Source of the DNA: Oopsacas minuta
Lineage: Eukaryota > Porifera > Hexactinellida > Lyssacinosida > Leucopsacidae
Length of the DNA stretch: 64,000 bases
Assembly (NCBI GenBank): GCA_024704765.1
Contig: JAKMXF010000321.1
Location: forward strand, 1,268,321-1,332,320
Reading direction: 5' to 3'
Every line of letters begins with the position of its first letter. Positions within the stretch are counted from its first letter, which is position 1. Shown one piece after another: positions 1 to 10,012 of the stretch. The translations under genes and the position numbers were made by a program. The notes below the pieces were generated by a model that was not told the DNA's origin, ran no database searches, and saw only the letters and a program-made list of their open reading frames with translations.

Positions 1-568
1 TGTGCAAAGTTTCAAACCAATCGAAGATGGCTGGTTAATCATTGGATTGTTTGACAAATAAAATAATTACACAAAGAAAAATCAATCTAAACAATCCAAA
101 TTACTTGAAAGACGCAGATTGACGATAGTTCTAATCAAATCTAAACAAAATCTAACTCAACAATTTCAAAATAATTTGAAATATGGTGAGCATCAAGTAG
201 CTAATCTCAAGAAAAACAACATCAACAATTTCAGGAGTAACTTTAAATCTGCTGACCAACAAGTAGGGGACAGTTTACAGCAAATTCTAAGGAAAATCAG
301 CCTCAACAACTCAAAATTAACCTGAAAGACGCTATGGAAACAAGTAGGGTCTATATTATTCTTTTCTGATCAAATTCTACTTTTTTGATTAAATTCTATT
401 TTTCTGATCAACATATACAGTCCCGTTCTTATAACCGATGTAGGAATATCAGTCATCTACTAAATTCACAGCTGTCGATGTTGATCCAATATATTTTAAC
501 TAGTTCATTCAGTTGTCTAGACATAGTTTTAATAGCTACTGTGAAAGCCCCTTATGTGTTGTGAGTGA
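1..568. other. No gene recognised
   Basis: I see no convincing coding sequence here. Around 361-410 a unit of about 20 bp resembling TTTCTGATCAAATTCTA is repeated roughly three times. Otherwise the stretch is plain AT-rich DNA. Confidence 0.5.
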
Positions 569-1195
569 CAGTGGCGTCGGGAGGGGGTCCTGGGGGTCTT
601 AGGACCCTCCCAATCTGTCAGACTGATTATTTGTTCATTGCAATAAAAAACAGAGGACTACACTTGTAGGACTGTCCAAATCTGCCCTTGCTACACTTGC
701 TAGCTCCGCATCATTTCCTAACATTTCTGCATTGCTGCAGATTTTGACAACTCTGTCAGTGACGACTGCCGAGGCTGAGCCCATGTTCTCCAAAATGGAG
801 AAAACTCTAACGGCAATAAGAAGCACAATGGAAGAGCAGAGACTTGAGGCCTCCTTCTACTTCAGATTCATCCTTCTGATACACCATCAATTGATGATGT
901 TATCAAACGATTTGCCACAACATCTTCACGCCCATCAATTTTATTTTATAAATTAAATTATACTGTTGAATCAAGTTAAATAGGCCAAGATAGCCTACTA
1001 GGTTTATGGAAATGTTACTTAGTGCGTTTTGTTTGTTAATGGGTAGAGTTTACGGCAATAGAGTTCCCATACCGCAAATCGATCTTTTGTTAAAGTAATT
1101 TTTTAAAAATCGCTGTGGTAATGCCCCCAGACCCCTTTATTGATTCGCTCCTCTCGTTCAGGACTCCCCAATTCAAAAGCCTGGCTACGCCTATG
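569..1195 (+). mobile_element. hAT transposon remnant
   Basis: The left end starts CAGTGGCGTCGGGAGG and the right end reads, on the other strand, CATAGGCGTAGCCAGG, so the termini are imperfect inverted repeats. Between them, about 732-890 on the plus strand encodes a piece of the hAT C-terminal dimerisation region, with the motif TLSVTTAEAEPMFSKMEK. The flanks share only GTGAG of a possible 8-bp duplication (561-568 against 1196-1203). This is an old, internally deleted hAT copy without a functional transposase. Confidence 0.6.
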
Positions 1196-2104
1196 GTGAG
1201 GACTGTGTCTCATTAGCTTTTACACATTTTTGGAATGTTTGACATAATTATTTTATGATTTCGCATGAGAATTAGGATTTAATAGCTCTTTGTAAATTCA
1301 AACTTTAACATTTCCCGTGCAGGATATAAACTTACACACAATAGGCATATTCTAAAATGAGTTTCAGAGTGGGAAAACATGGCTGATTAGGGTAAAAATT
1401 TTCATATTCAAAACTCTAAGAAAGTCATATTTCTGAATTCATCATAGTTGAAAACATATAATTGTGTATTTAGATACAGAATTTTAGCTTGCTCATTACT
1501 GTGCTAAGAGCAGATAGTGAAGTGAATTTTCTCATGATATTGAAGAATGTTAGTCATAATAATAACATCTGCTTTCAAAGTCATTTTCCAAGAGTTAGTT
1601 GGAATGGAACATACACGTTTTGTTTATAATGTAATCAATATAGCTTTTCTATAACCATAGAAAATTTGCTCTCCCCCAGATTTCAAAGCCATACGACACC
1701 ACTGTCGGCTGGATGGTTATGTCCAACTAGAATTTTATAGATCCCCCACTTGGCATGCCTCCTGCTAAACGCATGAAACACCTTTCCCATTGTCCTGCCA
1801 CCCTGGTAATTTCTTTGTCCCTCCTAAGTAAATAACCATGGCGACATCCCTGCAATATACCCCCCTCACCAATAATTTACAATGGCAAGATTCCTGAACG
1901 GTTGGCAGGTGTGCGGTTGTTGTGCAGGCAAATCAAGTCTAACGACATGGTAAATGAAGCGCCCAAGTTTATTGTAAATACTTTGTTATATTTTAAGGTG
2001 CTGCCATTTTTTTTAATAACTTAATAAACTTATTCAAAGTATAAATGCAATAATGCGTAATTGCAAAGACATTGTAAGTTTTTAAACAAATTAATGAGGC
2101 TGTA
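1196..2104. other. Intergenic, probable 3' flank of the BEN gene
   Basis: No gene is recognised. On the minus strand an AATAAA polyadenylation signal (TTTATT on plus at 1968-1973) lies about 130 bp after the BEN-gene stop and is a plausible 3' end for it. Confidence 0.4.
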
Positions 2105-3028
2105 TTAATCTGTTGTATTTTCTTGTCCAGACGTTGAAATGTAAGGAAAACGGAATGGTGTTGTTTCTTGTTCAGCTGCCACATATTTATTAGAGCTATG
2201 TTTCCTCCCTTCACTTTGTCGGCTTAATGTGCGGCGTGCTTCCGCGCACCTCCTATTTGTATCTTCTACTAGTGTGGTCATTGTACAATTTGGGAATTGA
2301 TTGAGCGTATGTTGCCATACAGCTTTAGTTATGTTACTATCAAGTGATTTAGTAGCACCTTTGCCCCTAGCACTGGACTTCGAAAATGTCTCCTGGTCAA
2401 AATAGTAGGCCAAAATACGGCGCATATAATATGTTGGAGATTCGTTTGCCATTTCACGTATTTGAATTAAAAACTGTCTTGGAATGCAAACATCACATGC
2501 TGGAATTAACTCAACCAGTTCATTTGGTTCATGTTCTTTAGAAAAGCTAGATGAAGGATTATTATTAGAGTCTATGCCTGTATTTTGTTTATTTTCTTGA
2601 ATACATTCAGTAGTATCCTCACTGTCCTGGGTGAATTCGACGTTTTTCCATAGATCAATCATTGCTTCAAATTGCCCAATCATTACATCACGAATATCTA
2701 CTTTAGGAATGAGTTTAGGTAAGAGCTGCTCGTAATATGTCACCTTTTGCTTAAGATGATATATTTCTTCCTTAAGCTTTTCATTTTCTTCAATTAACTG
2801 TGTATTTAAAGAAAAATTAATGGAAGAAGTAAGGCCTTCTTGTGCATTTATATCATTATCAAAGATATTCCATTCTGAACCCTGCGTTGCATGACTTATA
2901 TCTGATGGTCGAACTACTAATGGTAACAGTAGAGCAACTTTATTATTTTGGCTCATTTCATTATGTTCATAAGATTGGGGGTTTGAGCGATGGGGTGTCA
3001 ATGCAATTGTAGAATTGATGAAATTCAT
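2105..3028 (-). CDS. BEN-domain protein with coiled coil
   Basis: An uninterrupted frame of 307 codons starts at a true ATG at 3028. Residues about 77-106 have a charged heptad pattern (LIEENEKLKEEIYHLKQKV) that predicts a short coiled coil. Residues about 170-266 match a BEN domain: an IPACDVCIPRQF entry strand, the helix YYMRRILAYYFDQETFSKSS, the SARGKGA turn, and the final helix TNRRCAEARR. BEN domains bind DNA or chromatin and are found in repressors and in some transposon-linked proteins, so a nuclear DNA-binding role is inferred. The tail is basic and polar. No transposase or inverted repeats flank it, which argues for a host gene, although a domesticated element protein is possible. 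Further 5' exons cannot be excluded. Confidence 0.65.
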   Translation of the reverse strand: MNFINSTIALTPHRSNPQSYEHNEMSQNNKVALLLPLVVRPSDISHATQGSEWNIFDNDINAQEGLTSSINFSLNTQLIEENEKLKEEIYHLKQKVTYYEQLLPKLIPKVDIRDVMIGQFEAMIDLWKNVEFTQDSEDTTECIQENKQNTGIDSNNNPSSSFSKEHEPNELVELIPACDVCIPRQFLIQIREMANESPTYYMRRILAYYFDQETFSKSSARGKGATKSLDSNITKAVWQHTLNQFPNCTMTTLVEDTNRRCAEARRTLSRQSEGRKHSSNKYVAAEQETTPFRFPYISTSGQENTTD

Positions 3029-4131
3029 TGGAGTATATTATTTAAACATTTACGTATGTAATGTAAATTTCCAGATGGTTTCACGAAAATATTAGATTGT
3101 AGTTCATTTAAATACTTTCTTACTCTATGTAATGTGATACTAGCCTCTATACTAGTTAATTCAAAATATATTCATTATTATAAAATATATTTACCATTAT
3201 CAATCGTCATTAAAGTATCCTGCTTAGGACAAACATTGAGCATGGGAAATACTCCACTTCTTACATTTGATCTTTGACTATTTCGTTCTTATTCCAGTAG
3301 ACCCTCGATTATCCGAATTGCTTTTTACCCCACTGAAAATTTTTCTGATTGAATGTGTATACGAGTTCATTCACAATTACCTGCGCTCCACGACCACCCC
3401 AAACCCTTTCTGCCGAAAGCCCTAGTGTAGGAGGTTCAATTGGCTGTAGTGTTCCACACACATCCTTTACCAACACCACTTTGGGAGGTTCCACTGTAAT
3501 AGCATACAAGTATTAAGGATAATATATCTTATGCAGAGTTTCTCAACCGGTATGCCGCGGTTTACATACTCTAGGGCTAGAGGTCCGAATAAACACCACC
3601 CCCGCTTATTTATTTCAAAATTTCAAAATCTTTAATCAACCATATCATTTTACTGGTTGTTTTTATGAACTATCTGGAGTCTCCGTACCCCTATTTTAGA
3701 TAATGCTATCGTAGTAAGTTCTTACTTAGGTAAAATTCTCAATTAATGCTATACTTGGGATATTCCAAGCCCCTATATATTCTACCTCCCCTCGTTATTA
3801 AATTTTCATATTTTCAGCTCCCGTCTATTCCAACCCGGTATATTCGGACGCTTAGACTATGTGTCTCAGAATATGTATGACATGCCACGCCACCAAAATC
3901 TCACTACCATTGAAGAAATTGGCTTAAATGCTTTCTGAGGTTCTGAGTATGAAAGCTTAATGCAGAGAAGAACTCATATACACCAGTATTTACATATTTA
4001 TAAATAATATTACTATTCTAGGAATCTCGGCACAGCGATTATCATTTAGTTCAATTCCTCATTGTAATGCTAACCTGCAGCTCTTGAGCATGTAGCTTTC
4101 GGCTCCAGGCTCCCGGTGTTATCTTGCAATA
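3029..4131. other. Intergenic with repeat ends
   Basis: No gene is recognised. A Tigger-type end (CAGTAGACCCTCGATTATCC) starts at 3295, and a Charlie-like hAT end (CAGAGTTTCTCAACCGG) starts near 3532. Neither has a partner that I can place. Confidence 0.35.
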
Positions 4132-4197
4132 CAGTAGAACGTCAGTTATCCAAACAGGATGCCACCGAGAGGGTTTCGGATAACTAATGTTCTACTG
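4132..4197. mobile_element. 66-bp Tigger/pogo-type MITE
   Basis: The ends are inverted (CAGTAGAACGTCAGTTATCC against CAGTAGAACATTAGTTATCC) and flanked by TA on both sides, as expected for a pogo/Tigger-class insertion. There is no coding capacity. Confidence 0.7.
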
Positions 4198-6117
4198 TAC
4201 ACAAAACTGTTACCTGTCACTACCAGAAAAGTTTAATAATGTAAAAAGGTGATAAAATATTTACAATAATATAGTGCGATATTTAGTATAGCATACTATA
4301 TCCTAAATTATTAGTGCGGCTGGCTAATAGAAAATACACTTGAATTCGGCTATCACAAGGAAAAGGTGTTGGTCTAGGCGTATGGAAAAGAAAGATGCAC
4401 TTTAAGCGTATGTGAGAACGTGGATGAAAGATATGGGTATTACTGGTGTGAGCGCGTTTTGTGAACCCACTCGTTTAAGAGTTCCTGAACACCCCAAATT
4501 CCAGGAGAGCAAAGTCACTAGTGTTTAGGGACGCCAGGTTTTCGGGTTCCTCAGTCTTTGTCCATATTTCTAGAGATTTAGTGACCCTCGTTTGATAGCC
4601 ATCTGCTATGTTTTCTAAATAAAAATAGCCTTTCTGATTCTCTGGGGCTGACATCTAGGCAAAGCTAGACATTAAGATAACATTAATCGCGTACGAGATA
4701 TCCCAAGAATTAAACTGAATTTTTCGGAGCGCCTAAGTCAATATTTGTAAATTTTAAGGGTCCTATTTCACTTGGTTGGTCCCCCAAACGCTAGCGTTTT
4801 GGCTCGGGGCTCCAAATGAGTGTTCCTAAAATGCGCCCACAGACCGGTGTGACCGCGTTTTTAAGAGTAAAGATTGGGGATCTTTCCCTATACTGTAACA
4901 CTAATTTACTGATTTAGGCGTATGAAAAGTGGAGAAGGAGAGCTAGTACTGTACTCCGAATAACCTGTATATCTCTGTGATAATATACCTTCCCTCCATT
5001 GTAAGTTTTAAGATAAATTTAGTGTACCAAGCAATTTGTCAATATGTATATTAGAACTAGGTAATAAACGTGTGAAATGTGATTATGATTGCAACTTTTC
5101 ATAAAATATTCTTGTAGAAAAGAAATAATATTACATATACCCAGTGTCATAGTGCCAGTTGTCCCCTCGGACTCGTGGCACTAGGGTGAGATGTCCTACC
5201 CGGACAATCCCTTTAGAGAAATTCCAGGCCCTGGTGCTACAATAGGTCCCGGGACCCAATCTGTTCTTGCGGATGAAATTTTAGAGACACACATTTCTAA
5301 ACGTTTCAAATAAGAAATCTATGATATATTTACGTATTATTGAATATGGCATGGTAAATATTTCCAAATAATCAGGTCTCTAGAGTAGATATCCAATTAA
5401 TATTATTCCGGTTAATACGAACTCCGGATAAAGCGAACAAAATTTGACCGTGTTCGTTGGTGTTCTTATTTATAAGGTTTATATATCTATATGTATATAT
5501 GTTCTGCCTTGATGAGCAACCTGTCCGGTTACACAACTGGACGCGAAGACGTCTAGTTGGGTAACGGGACGTCAGGTTAAGCATTGGGATGGAAGTTGGG
5601 CGCCCGGACGGAAGATATTCTTTACTATGACAATGTCGCAGAATGCGGCCTAAAAGGCCAAAAAAATAACTGCTTCACGAGACAAAAATATTCAAAATTA
5701 CTCTACTATACTGATTACTGCCGAAGTGTTACGTTCGTAACAAAAAGGTACGCTAATTTACAACTTCGTTTTAACCAATTCCCGCACCCAAATCGAGAAT
5801 TTAGCATCTTTTTGGCCTCATAAAATGACACATTTTCCCGGCCGTATTCGATTAATAGAGAAAGCGGAGACAGTCTCTGCAACATTTGGACTGCTAATAC
5901 AAATTGTAGGGGTTAACCGGACCAACTTTTGGTGGCTCCATATTTTTTGTATATACTAAGTATATCAACCTGATCGATTGAATACTGTTGCTATGGACCT
6001 AAGCTTGGTGACTTCCTCTTTATTAATTCTATTGTCCTGCTTTATCACGGCAAAAGGTCAAATATTCCGATAAATTACATGAGTCTGTTCCGTGATGGTA
6101 TACATTATTAAGTTTGG
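4198..6117. other. Intergenic, no gene recognised
   Basis: Nothing gene-like is seen. A fragment with Tigger-type wording (GGTTAATACGAACTCCGGA) lies at about 5410-5430. Short open frames here lack recognisable motifs. Confidence 0.4.
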
Positions 6118-6125
6118 CATGTATG

Positions 6126-7235
6126 CAGTGGCGTATCAAGCACCTTTGGTACCCGGGGCGGAATCTGAAGTTGGCATCCCCTTTTTCTGTATTTTATACA
6201 ATATATAGCTAAGTATATTGTACATATACCGGGTGGGCCAAAAAACGGGCCCCGTGCACATTTCAGGCCAACTTGAAACTATTAGTCAAACAAAGCAATA
6301 ATCTATTTATTCTACGTAAAGATATGTTAGATAAACCAAAGACGAAGTAATTGAGTATTCAGTGAAGTCTTAGCGAGTTCAGAGAATTTTTGAAACCCCG
6401 TGCTTCAAGGAAATTACAGAAAACTTTTGCATATATTCGATGTCAAAAATGCGCCCAGGAAATCGAGAATTCAGGGTTGGATTAAGAAATTTCAGACTGA
6501 GAAAACTGTTAAAAACTTAAATAGTAGGTCCGAAGACCGTGCAAGTCATTCCGGGATAAATAGTTCTCAAAAATGAAATGGGAATTTTGCTCCAAAAATC
6601 CAAAAATGGAAAGATTTTTATGGTGTTCATCTAGAACATAAGCTCTAATCCTCGTAGACTTTCAACCTACGACAATAATAGCTTGTGTTCATTTTGTAAG
6701 CCATTTTAGCTCTAGAACTATAAGGTTTTGTTGATCTTTCCTCAATATTATGCACATTCGAAGCTAATTGTTCGGGCCCGTTTTTTTGGCCCACCCTGTA
6801 TGTGAGATGTTTATTTTCCAACATATTCTAACAGGCTATTTATAGCACATCTATTATTAGTGAATAGTCGACGTACCGACCGCATAGCGACTACGATACT
6901 TAGATTATGTATTAGATTCTATAGGCTAGTTAATTACATTCACTTGTTGTTCACTCTAAATTCTATAATTCTACCATTTCTAACTGTTAGCTATCCTTGC
7001 TTTCGGGTAATCACTTATTTAAGCGTGACAATATGTTTTGAATGTTCTATAATGTAGGTATGATGAATGTATTTTGCTAGATAAACTTATTATAGTGTAG
7101 CGGATATGTATAGGAACGCAGTAACTACATCTTGGATCTCAAAAATATATAATATAATGTATCTCTCTCAGTCAAGGTTGGCACCCCCTTTTAGCGGCAC
7201 CCGGGCAGGCCGGGCTCCCCCTTGGTACGCCACTG
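6126..7235. mobile_element. Non-autonomous hAT with nested mariner derivative
   Basis: The left end CAGTGGCGTATC and the right end GGTACGCCACTG are inverted repeats. The element is bounded by a perfect 8-bp duplication CATGTATG at 6118-6125 and 7236-7243, the hallmark of hAT insertion. No transposase is recognisable. A second element (6229-6798) was inserted into it later. Confidence 0.88.
6229..6798 (+). mobile_element. Deleted IS630/mariner-type element
   Basis: The inverted ends share GGGTGGGCCAAAAAA and CGGGCCC, and TA flanks both sides. About 6455-6545 on the plus strand still reads like the N-terminal helix-turn-helix part of a transposase (NAPRKSRIQGWIKKFQ), but the catalytic part is gone. 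It is therefore an internal deletion derivative of 570 bp that kept the ends and a piece of the DNA-binding region. Confidence 0.7.
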
Positions 7236-7243
7236 CATGTATG

Positions 7244-8036
7244 TTTGCGGTTAAAGAATACAGAAATTAAATTCCTGACCACTTTATAACCTAAACTTAA
7301 ATCATTTACTTATTAATGCACACTTCTCAATTCCTTCTCTTGTATTGTATACAGTATATCCGTAATTATCACCAAATTTGCGTAAGCACTCACATCATCA
7401 TGGACCTCTGTTACTTACCCTAGGCTTCCCTAAAACAACACACACCCCTTTCCGTATATTTCTGTCGACAACTTTTGTAAATCTATAATTTAAGGACTTA
7501 CTAAAATATCCTAAGTATATAAGTACTTGTATATTCAATTTATAAGACACTATTATGATCACATGTTATTCAATACGCAATTAACGTAATTGATGTTTAT
7601 TAGTGTCTTTAATTGATTTCGAATTAGAGTAAAATTTATCAACCATATGTTAATCTAATCTAACTACTTTTATATTCAAAATAGTATAAAGCTTTTTTGT
7701 ATTGCAATATTCACATACTTGGTAACTTAGTATATTCGATAGAAGACATTATTAACTCCAGATTTGTTTGAGTTGTGTCTAGAAACTATCTCATGGTAAT
7801 ATTCCTAATTATTTCTTCTCGATCTAATTAAAGTTTAATTAACTGTACGCGTAATCAGTAGGGCGATGTTTCAAAGATAATGTACCACAAATATAAATTC
7901 AATTAGAACGGTTATTCTTTTAGTAAAATCAAATTATTTTCGTCATTAATTGATCTACTTAACATGATAAATCAGTCAGTGTTTAGCATTCTTCACAACT
8001 CCATACGTGAAATTCTTTAAATTTCGGAGGCTACTA
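7244..8036. other. Intergenic, nothing recognised
   Basis: AT-rich DNA without a supported gene or an element end that I can pair. Confidence 0.4.
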
Positions 8037-8135
8037 CAGTAGAGAGTCTCGTTAACACGAACACGGTTAAGAAGAACTCTACAACTTTGTACACTTTGTC
8101 AGTCCCCTGATGTACGTATTAACGAGAGTCTACTG
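8037..8135. mobile_element. 99-bp Tigger/pogo-type MITE
   Basis: The left end CAGTAGAGAGTCTCGTTAA and the right end, reversed, CAGTAGACTCTCGTTAATAC are inverted repeats, with TA on each side. A related copy lies near 41381-41560. Confidence 0.7.
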
Positions 8136-8595
8136 TATTATACAAAGCCTGTTATAATATTTATCATTTCTCACTATGTGATTGTTGTTATACTGCTCGC
8201 TTATATTTATTCATCCATACTGCACACTGAACAAATATCACTGGACCAAGGATAAAAGGAGGGGATATATGTTGTTGGGAAAATTATATATTAGCCGATT
8301 ATAAGAAACTGATACATTGATACCAGATGAAATGTATTGTTGATTTGTAACAATTTACAAAAACCACTTTTGTGAAATTTTTCAGATCTAAACGTTACAT
8401 ATATTAGTGTTATTGGCAAATATGTACAAAAGATGTCCACCCGACTTCATGTTAATCGGACAGCTAGATTCGCACGGACTAACTTACGGACGTCGCACAT
8501 TATCCATGCCATTAGGGCATCTCCCTATGGAAACTGTACTCAAAATGATCCATCTTTGAGCGCTTGTAGAAAGCGAATTATTGATATGATCAATA

Positions 8596-8677
8596 CTATT
8601 TCTGAGTTACAGTAGAGACCATGGACGGTACATGTTTTGTCAATATCCAAATGTTATCGTGACAAATTTTTGATATA
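8596..8677. repeat. Fragment of fold-back family
   Basis: The wording CTGAGTTACAGTAGAGACCA and the following 60 bp match the inner arm of the fold-back element at 60350-61868. The mariner at 8678 sits at the end of this fragment, so it probably landed in an older fold-back copy. Confidence 0.55.
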
Positions 8678-10012
8678 TCAGGGCGTTCAATAAGTCTTGC
8701 GGGTCATGATATATCTTAGGAATTAGTCAAGTAATATATCTAACTTTCATATATTATAAGCCCATATAGTTAAACTCCATATACTGAAAATTTCAAGCTT
8801 ATTCAATACAAATTATGAATTTTTGAGATAATTACGTGTAGTCAATTTATGCCCACTGTTGAATTTATGGCTTCAAAGGATGATAATTTCAACCTCAAAT
8901 GGCGAGCTTACATAGAGTTTCGCACAATACTCAAGATCCAGCCCGTACAGATCTTCAGCGAGTTACAGGAGATATTGTGCGTGGATTGCCCTTCCAGATC
9001 TACTGTAGAGCGATGGGCTGCCCGTTTTAGATCTGGTGATGCTGATGTCACAGATTTTCCTCGATCTGGAAGACTGGCATCCGCCACCACTTCAGAGAAT
9101 ATCGCACTCATTGAAAGTACGGTCATGGAAGACAAGTGCATTACTGTCAATCAGTTAGAACAAAGTATGGAGATTTCATCGGGAGCTATTCATACAATTC
9201 TGACTACTGAGCTTGGCTACCGATCGATTTGTGGGAAATGGGTCCCGTATAAGCTCAGTGAGAATCAAAGGTTGGCACGACTGAATATTACCAAGAAACT
9301 CTTGGAAACTTATGAGAACTGCGATTCTAGACGCCTAACAGAGATTATTACTGGTGACGAGACGTGGGTGTACTATTCAACACCATATAGCAAGTATAAG
9401 AAGCGATCATGGGTGAGGGGTGACGAACAACCGGCGAAAATTCCTAGGCCCGACTTCAGAAAACCTAAGATTATGTATACTATCTTCTTCAGTAGTCATG
9501 GAATTGTCTTGCAATTACCTTGTGAGAGTGGCAAGGTTGTTACTGCTACTTTCTTTACAGAGCAAGTGCTTCCAAATTTGATAAAAAATATAGAAAAGTA
9601 CCGCCCGAAAACCGGAACTGAAGGAATGAAGATTTTAATTGATAACGCCAGTTCCTATACAGCTAAGCTTACCAAAAATTTCTTGGGTGTAGAAGGGTTA
9701 GAATTACTTCCCCATCCACCATACTCACCAGACCTAGCTCCGTGTAATTTTTGGCTATTCCCCAAGCTTAAAATCTACCTTCAAGGCAAAGATTTTAACA
9801 CATTACAAGCACTCGGGACGGGCCTGTACCAGTACTTCAAATCCATCCCCGAAGAAGAGTACAAAAATGTGTTTTACAAGTGGGTGGAAAGGTTAAAACT
9901 TTGTGTATCTGCAGGAGGGGATTACTTTGAATAAATAATATAGTGAATTAGTGTGTATAGTGTTTGTATCATATTCTATGATATCACCCGCAAGACTTAC
10001 TGAACGCCCTAG
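8678..10012 (+). mobile_element. Mariner transposon, full length
   Basis: The ends are inverted repeats (AGGGCGTTCAATAAGTCTTG against AGGGCGTTCAGTAAGTCTTG, both continuing CGGGT). TA occurs on both sides (8676-8677 and 10013-10014). The element is 1335 bp, the usual mariner size, and holds one uninterrupted transposase gene. It looks young by structure, but the transposase carries a catalytic substitution. Confidence 0.9.
8849..9934 (+). CDS. Mariner transposase, DD34N active site
   Basis: This is a 361-residue single-frame protein, the normal mariner length. The N-terminal part (about 15-125) holds the two helix-turn-helix segments that bind the inverted repeats, followed by the linker WVPYKLSENQ in the position of the usual WVPHEL. 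The catalytic part has ITGDETWVYY with D170 and LIDNASSYTA with D265. The third acid, normally the last D of SPDLAPxD at +35, is N300 (SPDLAPCNFWLF). The frame is therefore open but the D,D34D triad is broken, and cut-and-paste activity should be lost unless the base is an error. The G-to-A change needed is a single transition. Confidence 0.92.
   Translation: MPTVEFMASKDDNFNLKWRAYIEFRTILKIQPVQIFSELQEILCVDCPSRSTVERWAARFRSGDADVTDFPRSGRLASATTSENIALIESTVMEDKCITVNQLEQSMEISSGAIHTILTTELGYRSICGKWVPYKLSENQRLARLNITKKLLETYENCDSRRLTEIITGDETWVYYSTPYSKYKKRSWVRGDEQPAKIPRPDFRKPKIMYTIFFSSHGIVLQLPCESGKVVTATFFTEQVLPNLIKNIEKYRPKTGTEGMKILIDNASSYTAKLTKNFLGVEGLELLPHPPYSPDLAPCNFWLFPKLKIYLQGKDFNTLQALGTGLYQYFKSIPEEEYKNVFYKWVERLKLCVSAGGDYFE

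Noticed and set aside
119-325. 68-codon open frame near the left edge
   Set aside because: No ATG start, Asn/Lys/Gln-rich as expected for AT-rich chance frames, and no domain.
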